From: Hyphomonadaceae bacterium BRH_c29
GTDB taxonomy: Bacteria; Pseudomonadota; Alphaproteobacteria; Caulobacterales; Hyphomonadaceae
Reading direction: 5' to 3'
Assembly: GCA_000961695.1 (NCBI GenBank)
Contig: LADW01000018.1
Span: 1 to 55,554, forward strand
Length of the DNA: 55,554 nt
The notes beneath the pieces were generated by a model. That model was not told the DNA's origin. It was given only the letters and a program-made list of their open reading frames with translations, and did not search any database. This document shows, one piece after another, positions 38,707 to 48,051 of the stretch. Made by a program: the position numbers and the translations under genes. Numbering within the stretch: the stretch's first letter is position 1; each line of letters starts with the position of its first letter.

Positions 38707-39128
38707 CACTGGGCGGCCAACGTTGCTGTTGCTCTGAGGGAAGCAGCATGCGACCCCTCGATTTCGACACGAAGACTTCCATCTGCAATCATGGGATCGG
38801 TCTGGACATCGATTTGACCACCCTGGGCAAAAACGCAGGCGAAGCGCTCCAGTGTGATGTGTCTGATAAGCGGATGCGTGGCGCCGACCGGTGTCTGTGG
38901 GTAGATCACCACTTCGACAATGCTGCGAGTCACTTGCTTTGGCGTCGTGTTGCAGACCTTGAAGACGGGCAGGTCAGCATTGGGCGTTTCGCTGGAGCTG
39001 GCAAACACGGTTGCCGTGTCTCCATATCCAAGAAGGAAATCTGCGGTCAGGACGTCATCGCACCAGGCAGATCCGGACATCAGTTGGGCTGAGAGGCCCG
39101 CCAGCACAAGAAAAACAGGGAATTTCAT
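38706..39128 (-). CDS. Exported hypothetical protein
   Basis: A 140-residue protein with signal peptide MKFPVFLVLAGLSAQLMSGS followed by AWCDD. The mature region is beta-rich: FLLGYGDTATVFASSS, FKVCNTTPKQVTRSIVEVVI (with a Cys), ITLERFACVFAQGGQIDVQT (with a Cys) and DGSLRVEIEGSH. The two inner cysteines could form a disulfide in a small beta-sandwich. It is the first gene of a three-gene minus-strand set (this protein, the coupled exported protein, then the cupin). No known family is recognised. Confidence 0.75.
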   Translation of the reverse strand: MKFPVFLVLAGLSAQLMSGSAWCDDVLTADFLLGYGDTATVFASSSETPNADLPVFKVCNTTPKQVTRSIVEVVIYPQTPVGATHPLIRHITLERFACVFAQGGQIDVQTDPMIADGSLRVEIEGSHAASLRATATLAAQ

Positions 39129-39257
39129 CTGGAGGCGTCCTTTGATTCAATGCCTGAGAGAAAATCAGCTTTGTGTGACAATTGCAACTCGAGGGCGTTT
39201 TCGATTGATTTGAAATTCCTTCTGTGATTTCGCTGAATGCGATCGGGAGGGGTTGGG

Positions 39258-39917
39258 ATGCGTAGAGCGAGAATACGGCAACCTGTTGCAACAACAGGCG
39301 CTCCGGCGGAGCTGACGGAGCAGCAACGCGCCGACAAGACGCTTGAGCGGATGTCTCAGAATCTGAAGCTGATCGACATCAAGCGGGGCGTGATCCGGAT
39401 CAATACCAAGCGCCTGCCATTCCTCTATGCCGGACTAGCGATCTTCGGCCTTCCGCTGGCGGGGGCCGTTCTGGCCATTAGTCCCATCCTGATCTTCCTG
39501 TTCGGCGCTTTGTTTTCCGCCGTTGCCGCCAACACGTTCGGCCCGATTGGTGCGATTGAGCGGCGCAAGGATTCAATGAAGGAGATCGAGCGTTTGCGTG
39601 CCGCCGTTGGGACAGACCTGTTTGATCTGCCCGAGGGAGTGAACCCGCAGATTTTCGGCTTCCGGCGGGCGCTGAAGACGGAACTCGCCCTCACCGAACA
39701 GTGCATCGACCTGAAGACCATGCAAATGCAGGACATTGACGAGAAGGGCACGCTGCCTTTTGCGCCGTACAAATCGCTCGGCATGTTCTTCCGCACAGCA
39801 GATGGCGCGATCAATCTGGCCCACCCGGCCATCAAGAACCAGTACTGGTTGATTGAGGCGCGGCTGAAGGGCTTGTCCGACGAGACCATCCTCAAGGCGC
39901 TCGCGCAGTACGCCTGA
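39258..39917 (+). CDS. Hypothetical membrane protein
   Basis: A 219-residue protein from the ATG at 39258, preceded by GGGAGGGGTTGGG. A basic N-terminal cytosolic region of about 50 residues (MRRARIRQPVATTGAPAELT onward) precedes a hydrophobic hairpin (about 54-92; YAGLAIFGLPLAGAVLAISP and ILIFLFGALFSAVAAN). The remainder is a cytosolic helical domain with GVNPQIFGFRRALKTELALT and DETILKALAQ. I do not recognise the family; a bitopic or hairpin membrane protein. It is 46 bases from the helicase gene start on the same strand. Confidence 0.75.
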   Translation: MRRARIRQPVATTGAPAELTEQQRADKTLERMSQNLKLIDIKRGVIRINTKRLPFLYAGLAIFGLPLAGAVLAISPILIFLFGALFSAVAANTFGPIGAIERRKDSMKEIERLRAAVGTDLFDLPEGVNPQIFGFRRALKTELALTEQCIDLKTMQMQDIDEKGTLPFAPYKSLGMFFRTADGAINLAHPAIKNQYWLIEARLKGLSDETILKALAQYA

Positions 39918-39963
39918 CATTTCGGCGCTGCAGACACATAGTAACAGGGGCAATCCCTGCTAT

Positions 39964-42306
39964 ATGTTCCTGATGAGTTCCAATCCGAATCGTCCCTCGA
40001 TCAGTCAGATGGCTGCCCCGCGTCCGCCCATGGCGCAGGCGGATGCGTCTTATCTGGCCGGCCTGAACCCCGAACAGCGCGACGCTGTGATGACCACGGA
40101 GGGCCCGTTGCTGGTGCTCGCCGGGGCCGGCACGGGCAAGACACGCGTGCTGACGGCGCGTCTGGCGCATATTATCGGATCGCGCCTCGCTTACCCCTCG
40201 CAAACATTAACCGTGACCTTCACCAACAAGGCCGCGCGCGAAATGCGCGAGCGGGCGCTGCGCCTGATCGGCGATGCGGGCGAGGGTCTGCGCTGGCTGG
40301 GCACGTTCCACTCGATCAGCGCGCAGATCCTGCGCCAGCATGCAGAGCTTGTGGGGCTGAAATCCAGCTTCACCATTCTCGACACGGACGATCAGGTGCG
40401 CCTGTGCAAGCAGATCATCGTCGCCGAGGGGATTGACCCAAAGCGCTGGACGCCGCGCTATCTCGCCGGTCTGATCGACGGCTGGAAGAACCGTGCCTTG
40501 ACGCCAGACCGCGTGCCCTCGGACGAAGCCTTCAATTTCGGTGATGGCAAGGGCATCAAGTGCTACGAGATCTATCAGGCGCGTCTGAAAATTCTGAACG
40601 CGTGCGATTTCGGTGACCTGCTGATCCACAATATCACGATCTTCCAGAAGAACCCGAGCCTGCTGAAGGACTTCCAGTCCAAGTTCCGCTACATCCTGGT
40701 GGATGAGTATCAGGATACGAACGTTGCGCAGTATCTCTGGCTGCGCCTGCTCGCGCAGGGCTCTCAGAACATCTGCTGCGTGGGCGATGATGACCAGTCC
40801 ATCTATGGCTGGCGCGGCGCCGAAGTGGACAATATCCTGCGGTTCGAAAAGGACTTCCCCGGCGCGAAAGTGATCCGGCTGGAGCGGAATTACCGCTCGA
40901 CCAAGCATATCCTCGCGGCGGCATCCTCCGTCATCGCGCACAATCGCGGCCGCCTCGGCAAGACGCTTTATGTCGGTGATGACAGTTCGATCGAGAATAT
41001 CGATGCGGCCAAGGTGAAGGTGCGTGGCCTGTGGGATGGCGAGGCCGAGAGCCGTCTTGTGGCGGACGATATTGAAAGCTGGGTGCGCGGTGGCGGCAAG
41101 CATGATGACTGCGCCGTTCTGGTACGTGCGTCCTGGCAGATGCGAGCCTTCGAGGAGCGGTTCATTCTGCTCGGTATTCCGTACCGCGTGATTGGCGGTC
41201 CGCGATTCTTCGAGCGCGCCGAGATCCGCGATGCGATGGCGTATCTGCGGCTTGTTCGGTCGCCCGACGATGACCTCGCCTTCGAGCGCGTTGTGAACGA
41301 GCCAAAGCGCGGCGTCGGCAACACGAGCCTTGCCAAGCTGCAGGCCTATGCGCGCGCGGACGGGCGCAGCCTGTTTACGCTGACGCCGATGGTGCTGCAG
41401 ACCGATGAGATCAAGGGCGGAGCAAAACGCGGCCTTACCCAGTTCATCGACCAGATCAATATGTGGCGTGACCGGCTGGCCAATGGCCTGCCGCATACAG
41501 AGCTTGCCGAGGTGATCCTTGAAGAGTCCGGCTATACGGATATGCTGCAGAAAGACCGCAGCCCGCAGGCGCAGACGCGGCTCGACAACCTAAAGGAACT
41601 GGTGCGCGCCATGAGCGAGTTCGACTCTCTGGCGGGCTTTCTTGAACATGTGGAACTGGTCATGGACGCCTCCACGGGCGGGGCGGACGAGGAACAGGTG
41701 CAGATTCTCACGCTGCACGGCGCCAAGGGTCTGGAATGGCCGGTCGTCTTCCTGCCGGGCTGGGAGGAGGAGGTGTTCCCCTCAAAGCGCAGCCTGGATG
41801 AGAGCGGCCTGAAGGGGCTCGAAGAGGAGCGCCGTCTCGCCTATGTCGGCATCACGCGGGCGCGAGAGCGGGCCTATATCTCGTTCGTCGCCAACCGGCA
41901 GATCTATGGCCGCTGGCAAAGCGTTCTGCCCAGCCGTTTCGTTGATGAGCTGCCGTTCGAGCATGTCGAAGTCGTGTCAGAGACCGGCTATTCCGGAATG
42001 CCGGGCGAGGAGTCCGCGTTCAATGGCTCCATCGAAGACCTCGGTGAGCGGAGCAATTATACGAGCCCCGGCTGGAAACGCCTGAAGGAAAACGCCGGCA
42101 AGTATCCGAGCACCGGCAGCCCGCGCGATGCGTCAGACCTCACCGCCACCAGCGGCGGGCCGGAGACCTTCAAGAAGGGCCAGCGCGTCTTTCACGACAA
42201 GTTCGGCTATGGCCGCGTCGCCTTCAGCGAGGGCAACAAGCTGACCGTCGATTTCGAGAAGACCGGCCGGAAGAAAGTCATTGCGACTTTTGTCACGCTC
42301 GCCTGA
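39964..42306 (+). CDS. uvrD: UvrD/PcrA-type ATP-dependent DNA helicase
   Basis: A 780-residue superfamily 1A helicase. Motif Q region is GLNPEQRDAV, motif I AGAGTGKT (about 53-60), motif Ia TFTNKAAREM, motif II VDEYQDTN, motif III GDDDQSIYGWRGA, motif IV RLERNYRST, motif V LHGAKGLEWPVVF and motif VI RLAYVGITRARERAYI. A C-terminal Tudor-like RNA-polymerase-interaction region (FHDKFGYGRVAF... about 735-775) is typical of UvrD/PcrA. It unwinds 3' to 5' DNA in nucleotide excision and mismatch repair. Full length. Confidence 0.97.
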   Translation: MFLMSSNPNRPSISQMAAPRPPMAQADASYLAGLNPEQRDAVMTTEGPLLVLAGAGTGKTRVLTARLAHIIGSRLAYPSQTLTVTFTNKAAREMRERALRLIGDAGEGLRWLGTFHSISAQILRQHAELVGLKSSFTILDTDDQVRLCKQIIVAEGIDPKRWTPRYLAGLIDGWKNRALTPDRVPSDEAFNFGDGKGIKCYEIYQARLKILNACDFGDLLIHNITIFQKNPSLLKDFQSKFRYILVDEYQDTNVAQYLWLRLLAQGSQNICCVGDDDQSIYGWRGAEVDNILRFEKDFPGAKVIRLERNYRSTKHILAAASSVIAHNRGRLGKTLYVGDDSSIENIDAAKVKVRGLWDGEAESRLVADDIESWVRGGGKHDDCAVLVRASWQMRAFEERFILLGIPYRVIGGPRFFERAEIRDAMAYLRLVRSPDDDLAFERVVNEPKRGVGNTSLAKLQAYARADGRSLFTLTPMVLQTDEIKGGAKRGLTQFIDQINMWRDRLANGLPHTELAEVILEESGYTDMLQKDRSPQAQTRLDNLKELVRAMSEFDSLAGFLEHVELVMDASTGGADEEQVQILTLHGAKGLEWPVVFLPGWEEEVFPSKRSLDESGLKGLEEERRLAYVGITRARERAYISFVANRQIYGRWQSVLPSRFVDELPFEHVEVVSETGYSGMPGEESAFNGSIEDLGERSNYTSPGWKRLKENAGKYPSTGSPRDASDLTATSGGPETFKKGQRVFHDKFGYGRVAFSEGNKLTVDFEKTGRKKVIATFVTLA

Positions 42307-42318
42307 GCAGTCTGGAGG

Positions 42319-42400
42319 GCAGCGCCGGGCCTCTTGGCCTGTCAGGGGAGGACCAGGCGGAGGCGTCAGGGAGGGAGCGCGTGTTCAGGCCCGGCGCTGC
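42319..42400. repeat. Perfect 14-base inverted repeat with 54-base spacer
   Basis: GCAGCGCCGGGCCT (42319-42332) and AGGCCCGGCGCTGC (42387-42400) are exact reverse complements. They lie between the helicase stop and the convergent RND permease stop. It could be a bidirectional terminator with a large loop, a structured small RNA, or the remnant of a small mobile repeat. Confidence 0.55.
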
Positions 42401-42475
42401 AGACCCTGTTTCGCATGCCGTCGCAGAACGCTTCCCGAATGGCGCGTTCATTTTCCGCTCAGTTTGAGAACCAGC

Positions 42476-45400
42476 CTATTCTGCTGCGGGCAGGGTCGTT
42501 TCCGACTTGCCTGTATCGGTCTTGTCATTGGCCGCTTCACGGTTGTCGAGCAGGCGGACTTCGTCGTTCCGCCGGGTGCCATTGCGCAAACCCGGAATGA
42601 ACTTTGCCACGAACCGCCAGCCGCGAGCGATGAGACGCCACAAGGCGATCAGTGCCGGCTTCAGCACCCGCTTGCTCCACAGGCCCGTCCGGTGCGGCAC
42701 GAGCAGCCAGACCGGTGTGACCAGCAAGATCATCAGGGTCGAGAAGGCAAGACCGAACACGACAGCGGTTGCCAGCTGAACCCACCATTCCGCCTCGGCG
42801 CCGCCGAGATTGATAGCGCCCTGGCCGAAATTCACGCTGAGCTGGAACACCATCGGCAACAGGCCGCAAATGGTCGTACCCGTGGTCAGCAGGATCGGAC
42901 GGATACGCTGGGCCGCCGTCGCGATAGAGGCTTCTTCCGGCGTCCGGCCATCCTTGCGCAGACGGTTATAGGTATCGATCAGAACGATGTTATTGTTCAC
43001 CACGATCCCCGCCAGGGCGACAATCCCGGTGCCGACCATGAGGATCGACATATAGGGCAGGACAAGCTGGATGCCGACCAGCACACCAGAGGTCGAAATG
43101 ATCACCGCGGTGAGGGTGAGGACCACCTGCCAGAAATTATTGAACTCCCACAGCAGGATCACTGCCATCATGAACAGAGCCGCCAGCGCCGCGCCGACGA
43201 AGAAGGCGCCAGCTTCGGCGGTGTCCTCGTCAGCCCCTTCGAAGCGCACTTCGATGTCCGGGCCGAAGTTTGCCGCCGTGATCCAGGTCTTCATGTCCTG
43301 CACGATGGCCGGGCCGCCGCCTTGTTCCTTGGCATTGGCGCGTACATAGATGGCGCGTTTGCCGTCGAGGCGTTCGATCTGGCTGACCCGCGGGGCGGGC
43401 ACGCGCTTCACGAACAGGTTCAGCGGAACGTTTCCATTGGCGGTCGCGACACGCAGCGTATCGATGGCCGAGGCACTGCGGTCATCCTTGGGGAAGCGCA
43501 CGCGGATGTCGACTTCATCCTGCGCGTCATCTGGCCGGTAGCGACCGACCAGAATACCGTTCGTGACCAGCTGCACCGCAGCACCGATCTGTGCCACGTC
43601 GAGGCCATACTTGCCGGCTTCTGAGCGGTCGACTTCGATCTGGTATTCGATGCCGGGCAGGGGGCGGGTGTCGTCGATCTCGCGCACATCGCCGCGCGCT
43701 TCCAGATAGGTGCGCAGGTCTTTCGCGGCCGTGTCGAGCGCGAGCTGGTTGTCCGACAGCATCACGACCTGAATGTCCTTGCCGGCGGGCGGGCCCTGTT
43801 CGCGCACGCGGATCTCGAAGCGCAGGCCGGGCACCTGTTTCAGACGCTCACGGACATTTTCCAGAGTGACGCGGCCATTGTGCACGCCATCTGCTGTTGC
43901 GAGGTCTAGCAGCATGCGGCCGATCATGTCGACCGGCTGGTCTGTTGCGCCATCCCCGACGGATCCGCCGCCACCGGACGAGCCGGAGCGCGTGGAGATG
44001 GCTTCGATGCCGTCCATGCCGGTGATTGCCACTTCGGCGCGTTTGACCAGGGCTTCTTCTTCTTCAGCCGAGAGCGCGCCCTGCGCCTGGACATAGACGT
44101 AGGCCTGCTCCGGTTCGAGATCGAGGAAGAACTCAGACCGGTGCGGCGTGACGATGAACCAGATGAAAATCAGGACGACTGATCCGACGGCAACCGCCGA
44201 CACCAACCAGGGGCGGGCGACCAGCGCCTTGACCAGACGCACATAGCCGCCGAGCCAGCCCTTGGCCTGCTCCGGGTCCGCATCTGCGGCGAGCGCGGCG
44301 AGGTCTTCATCGGTCCCTTCCGGGCGCGCGCCAAAGACAGAACCGAGCACCGGCAGGAAGATCAGCGCCATGGCGAGCGAAGCCGTCAGCACGAAGATCA
44401 GCGTTGTCGGCAGGTAGGCCATGAACTTGCCGGGCATGGAGTTCCAGAACAGGAACGGCACGAAGGCAGCCAGGGTCGTCAGCGTGGAGGACACAACCGG
44501 CCAGAACATGCGCTTGCCAGCCAGGGCATAGGCATCCTTGCGGTCCAGCCCTTCCGCCATTTTCCGGTCGGCATATTCGGTCACGACGATGGCGCCGTCG
44601 ACGAGGATACCCACCGCGATGACCATGCCGAACATGACCATCATGTTGATCGTATAGCCGAAGCTGCCCAGCAACAGGAAGGCCATCACGAACGAGGCCG
44701 GGATCGAGATGCCGACGAGAAGCGCAGAGCGCCAGCCAAGCGCGGCAACGACAATGATCATCACCAGCAACACGGCGGTCACGATGGAGCTTTGCAGCTG
44801 GCCGAGCTGGCTGCCGATCTGTTCGGAGGCGTCGGACGTGATCGTCGCTTTCACGGTCGAGGGCCAGCTTTTCTGCTCTTCCTCAATCGTCTGGCGGACG
44901 AAATTGGCGGTATCCAGAATGTTCGCGCCGGAGCGTTTCACCACTTCGATCAGCAGGGCAGGCTTGCCGTTAAAGGTCGCATAGCCGGTCGCGTCCTTGT
45001 AGGTGCGGCGGATTTCGGCGACGTCCTGCAAGGTGACAACGGCGTTCTCGGTGCGCTTGATCGGCAGGTTCAGGGCGTCTTGCGCGGTGCGGATCAGACC
45101 CGGCACCTTGACGGCAAAGCTGCCCTCGCCGGTATCGATCTCGCCCGCAGGGACCAGCTGGTTGTTCGCGGTGACGACGCTGTAAATCTCCTGATAGGAG
45201 ATATTGTAGGTTTCGAGCTTGGCCGGATCGACAATGATTTCCAGCACGTCCTCACGCTGGCCTTGAATGCGGGCCTCGAGGATGCCGGCATTGCGCTCCA
45301 GCTTGTCCTGCAGGTCTTCGGCGATCTTGTTGAGGCCGCGCACGGGCGCTTCGCCATAGAGGTTCACCACCATGACCGGGAATTGCGAGGCGTTGAATTC

Positions 45401-45790
45401 CTGGATCACCGGCTCGCGCGCATCCTGTGGGAAGAAGCGCTTGGCAAGGTCCACCTTGTCTTTCACGTCCAGCACGGCCTGATCGACGTCGACGTCGATC
45501 TCGAATTCCAGCACCAGCGTGCCCGCGCCTTCGGAGCCAAAGCTCTGGAACGTCTTAAGGCCCTCGATGGACTGGATTTCCTGCTCAATCGGACGCACCA
45601 GAAGGCGCTCGGCGTCTTCCGGTGTCACCCCGGCCAGTGGCACGGTGACCACGACGAACGGGATCGGAATGTCCGGGTCGGCTTCCTTGGGCAGCTTCAC
45701 ATAGGTGACGGTGCCGGCAATGATCGCGCAGAGTAGGATGGCGATAACCATCCGTGCCCGCCCGATGGCGCCGTCAACAATGCTCGTCAT
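42476..45790 (-). CDS. RND-family efflux permease (AcrB/MMPL type)
   Basis: A 1104-residue inner-membrane RND transporter, close to the AcrB length of about 1050. The N-terminal helix SIVDGAIGRARMVIAILLCA is followed by a large periplasmic loop. The TM4 region GMVIAVGILVDGAIVVTEYA has the Asp used for proton relay. A second periplasmic loop and twelve expected helices follow, with a C-terminal LLVTPVWLLVPH. The start overlaps the stop of the membrane-fusion gene (ATGA at 45790-45787). It drives efflux of drugs, metals or lipids using the proton gradient. No outer-membrane TolC gene is adjacent, so it probably uses a shared one. Confidence 0.96.
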   Translation of the reverse strand: MTSIVDGAIGRARMVIAILLCAIIAGTVTYVKLPKEADPDIPIPFVVVTVPLAGVTPEDAERLLVRPIEQEIQSIEGLKTFQSFGSEGAGTLVLEFEIDVDVDQAVLDVKDKVDLAKRFFPQDAREPVIQEFNASQFPVMVVNLYGEAPVRGLNKIAEDLQDKLERNAGILEARIQGQREDVLEIIVDPAKLETYNISYQEIYSVVTANNQLVPAGEIDTGEGSFAVKVPGLIRTAQDALNLPIKRTENAVVTLQDVAEIRRTYKDATGYATFNGKPALLIEVVKRSGANILDTANFVRQTIEEEQKSWPSTVKATITSDASEQIGSQLGQLQSSIVTAVLLVMIIVVAALGWRSALLVGISIPASFVMAFLLLGSFGYTINMMVMFGMVIAVGILVDGAIVVTEYADRKMAEGLDRKDAYALAGKRMFWPVVSSTLTTLAAFVPFLFWNSMPGKFMAYLPTTLIFVLTASLAMALIFLPVLGSVFGARPEGTDEDLAALAADADPEQAKGWLGGYVRLVKALVARPWLVSAVAVGSVVLIFIWFIVTPHRSEFFLDLEPEQAYVYVQAQGALSAEEEEALVKRAEVAITGMDGIEAISTRSGSSGGGGSVGDGATDQPVDMIGRMLLDLATADGVHNGRVTLENVRERLKQVPGLRFEIRVREQGPPAGKDIQVVMLSDNQLALDTAAKDLRTYLEARGDVREIDDTRPLPGIEYQIEVDRSEAGKYGLDVAQIGAAVQLVTNGILVGRYRPDDAQDEVDIRVRFPKDDRSASAIDTLRVATANGNVPLNLFVKRVPAPRVSQIERLDGKRAIYVRANAKEQGGGPAIVQDMKTWITAANFGPDIEVRFEGADEDTAEAGAFFVGAALAALFMMAVILLWEFNNFWQVVLTLTAVIISTSGVLVGIQLVLPYMSILMVGTGIVALAGIVVNNNIVLIDTYNRLRKDGRTPEEASIATAAQRIRPILLTTGTTICGLLPMVFQLSVNFGQGAINLGGAEAEWWVQLATAVVFGLAFSTLMILLVTPVWLLVPHRTGLWSKRVLKPALIALWRLIARGWRFVAKFIPGLRNGTRRNDEVRLLDNREAANDKTDTGKSETTLPAAE

Positions 45791-46863
45791 GGCTGGGCAC
45801 CGCCAGCGGCAACGGGCTTCACCTTCACGCCTGCGGATAGATAGTCCTGTCCGAGCGTAATCACGCGGGCCGGGTCGGGCAGGCCGGTCACCCAGGTGCC
45901 GGTCGGGGTCTCGTCCACCACGGTGAGCGGCGCGAAACGGACCGTGTCACTCTCGTCAACATAGCGTATGCCTAGCTGACCGGAGTCAGACAGGGTGAGC
46001 AGGCCTGCGGAGATCAGCGTCGCGGGCACATCGCCCACCGGGATGATCAATTGCGAGGTCACGCCTGCCGGAACAACCGCGTCGCCGGTTTCGAGCTTGG
46101 CTTCGACCATGAAGGTGCGTGTCGTTGCCGACGCCGTGCGCGCCACATAGCGCAGCGTGGCCGGGAAACGGCTGCCGTCTGCCAGCAGAGCTTCCGCGCT
46201 CATGCCGACGGCCAGTTTGCTGGCCTGAGATTCAGACACCTGCACCGTCACGATCACCGGGTCCATGTCGACCACGACGCCGCAAGCCTGTCCGGGCGCC
46301 AGGAAGTCACCGGCCTCGGCGAGGCGTGTTTCGTAGATGCCGTCAAACGGCGCGCGGATCTGCGTCTTGGACAGTTCCACTTTCGCGGAATTCACGGCGG
46401 CTTCGGCGGCGTCGAGCTGAGCTTTCGCAGCAGCGGCCTGATTGGTCGGTGCGAGGCCTTTCGCGGCAAGGCTGGCAGAGGCGTCGTAGCTGACGCGGGC
46501 CGAGTCGCGCTGGGCTTCGGCTTCCTTCACGCGGGCCGAGCGGGCTTCGACGTCGAGGCTGCACAGAACCGTGCCGGCTTTCACGAACTTGCCTTCGATG
46601 GCAGGTGTGGAGACGACCGTGCCCGTCGTGCCGGCTTTGACCGTCACGCTTTTGTCCGGCTCGGTCCGGCCCTTGGCCAGGATGCGCAGCATGTGCGGCT
46701 CGGAGGCCAGCGTCTCGATGACGGCGGACGGTGCACCATCGTCGCGTTCGACAGCGGCATCTTCCTTGTGAGAGGAGATACTGCCGCGCATCAGGCTGCG
46801 CAGGCCGAAATAGCCTACGATGACAACCAGGATGGTCGCGGCGATGATATTGGAACGGTTCAC
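45787..46863 (-). CDS. RND efflux membrane-fusion (adaptor) protein
   Basis: A 358-residue HlyD/AcrA-like adaptor, usual length for the class. Start is a GTG at 46863. The N-terminal membrane anchor NIIAATILVVIVGYFGL (about 5-21) lets it sit in the inner membrane. VTVKAGTTGTVVSTPAIEGK is the first lipoyl half-motif, a coiled-coil hairpin runs about 105-170, and IRAPFDGIYETRLAEAGDFL is the second lipoyl half. It bridges the RND permease, encoded next and overlapping by four bases, to an outer-membrane factor. A palindromic operator-like site lies about 40 bases upstream. Confidence 0.93.
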   Translation of the reverse strand: MNRSNIIAATILVVIVGYFGLRSLMRGSISSHKEDAAVERDDGAPSAVIETLASEPHMLRILAKGRTEPDKSVTVKAGTTGTVVSTPAIEGKFVKAGTVLCSLDVEARSARVKEAEAQRDSARVSYDASASLAAKGLAPTNQAAAAKAQLDAAEAAVNSAKVELSKTQIRAPFDGIYETRLAEAGDFLAPGQACGVVVDMDPVIVTVQVSESQASKLAVGMSAEALLADGSRFPATLRYVARTASATTRTFMVEAKLETGDAVVPAGVTSQLIIPVGDVPATLISAGLLTLSDSGQLGIRYVDESDTVRFAPLTVVDETPTGTWVTGLPDPARVITLGQDYLSAGVKVKPVAAGGAQP

Positions 46864-46903
46864 TTTGGGCTGTCCTTCCCCGGGACGAATAGCAAATATA
46901 GGG

Positions 46904-46920
46904 CTTCAGGTCGCCTGAAG
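46904..46920. promoter_or_regulatory. Palindromic operator upstream of RND efflux operon
   Basis: CTTCAGG-TCG-CCTGAAG is a 7+3+7 inverted repeat. On the minus strand a TATATT -10-like box (about 46900-46895) lies directly downstream, so a bound repressor would cover the -35 region. The adaptor start is 41 bases further. No regulator gene is adjacent. Confidence 0.6.
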
Positions 46921-47049
46921 AAGCGCCTCACGCGAGTTTTCCTATCAGTCCATGCTTTCTATACGGCAAACAGCACGGATCAGTTTACCAACAGGCGGCA
47001 GGGCTTGGTTAATGTCTAACGTTGGGGAAGGGAGAATCCGTCGCGCGGA

Positions 47050-48051
47050 TCAGATCCAGCGCTGCCAGCGCAGGATGGCCAGCGTGCCGAGGACAGAGGC
47101 GGCAAGCGCAGCAACAAGAGTGGCAAAGCCGGCAGGGCTTCCAGCCCCCGGAATGCCGCCCAGATTGACGCCGAAAAGCCCCGTTACAAAGCTGATCGGC
47201 AGGAAAACTGCCGACAGGATGGCCAGCACGAACAGGCGTTGATTGGTCGCTTCCGTGCTTTCCTGAACAGCTTCCTCATACAGAACAGTGGATCGTTCAC
47301 GGATGTTTTCCAGCAATTCTGTGAGGCGTGTCACGCGATCTGCGGATTCCCGGAGGAAAAACAGGTCGTGTTCGGTGAACAGGCCTGACTGGGCGCCGTC
47401 GCGGACGAGGGACAGCATCGCTTCGCGCTGAGGAATGATGTGACGCCGCAACTGCAGGATTCGTCTACGGAATTCCGGCAGCAGGGACCGGTCCAGATGC
47501 GTTTTCGGATCGAGCAGTTCGTCTTCATACTTGTCGGCTTCATCGTCGAAGTCTTCCAGCAGCGGTTCCATTCGATCGGTTAGCGCATTGGCCAGCGAGG
47601 CCACGAGCGCGCCGGTCGTTGTCTCGCAGATCTTGTCATTGACCAGCTGTTCGACGTCGCGGGCGGCCTGAACCGGCCGGGCCCGCAAGGTGATCAGCAT
47701 GTCTTCCCCGGCCCACATGCGCAGGGCGACGAGGTCTTCCACGTCCTCGCCTTCATTCAGGTTCGGGCCGCGCAGGTTGATGAGATAACCATGCCCGTGC
47801 CGGACAGCCCGCGGACGGGTCTCGTCCTGCAGCAAGGCCTGCACAGTCAGCCGGTCGAGCCCGCTCTTGCGGATAAGCCAGCCCTGGGCCTGGGCCGATT
47901 GGCGGTTGAGGTGGAGCCAGGCGCGTTTGTACCTCGTCAGCCCGCCGTCGAGAATGTCGGGCCAGGTCAGATAATGCGCCGCACCAGCTTCATCGAAGCC
48001 GAAGCCGAACAGCAAGGGTTCGCTGTTCTCGGGCTCCACCATGATTTCCAT
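47050..48051 (-). CDS. zntB: ZntB-type CorA-family zinc transporter
   Basis: A 333-residue CorA-superfamily channel/transporter. A large N-terminal cytosolic domain is followed by two C-terminal membrane helices (about 268-290 and 303-322). The loop has FGVNLGGIPG, where GVN replaces the GMN of CorA, the feature of ZntB zinc transporters. The N-terminal region includes LINLRGPNLNEGEDVEDLVA. It moves zinc, with proton coupling reported in family members. The ATG at 48051 abuts the amidase stop (TAA ATG), so the two are coupled. A second ATG at 48042 is possible. Confidence 0.92.
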   Translation of the reverse strand: MEIMVEPENSEPLLFGFGFDEAGAAHYLTWPDILDGGLTRYKRAWLHLNRQSAQAQGWLIRKSGLDRLTVQALLQDETRPRAVRHGHGYLINLRGPNLNEGEDVEDLVALRMWAGEDMLITLRARPVQAARDVEQLVNDKICETTTGALVASLANALTDRMEPLLEDFDDEADKYEDELLDPKTHLDRSLLPEFRRRILQLRRHIIPQREAMLSLVRDGAQSGLFTEHDLFFLRESADRVTRLTELLENIRERSTVLYEEAVQESTEATNQRLFVLAILSAVFLPISFVTGLFGVNLGGIPGAGSPAGFATLVAALAASVLGTLAILRWQRWI

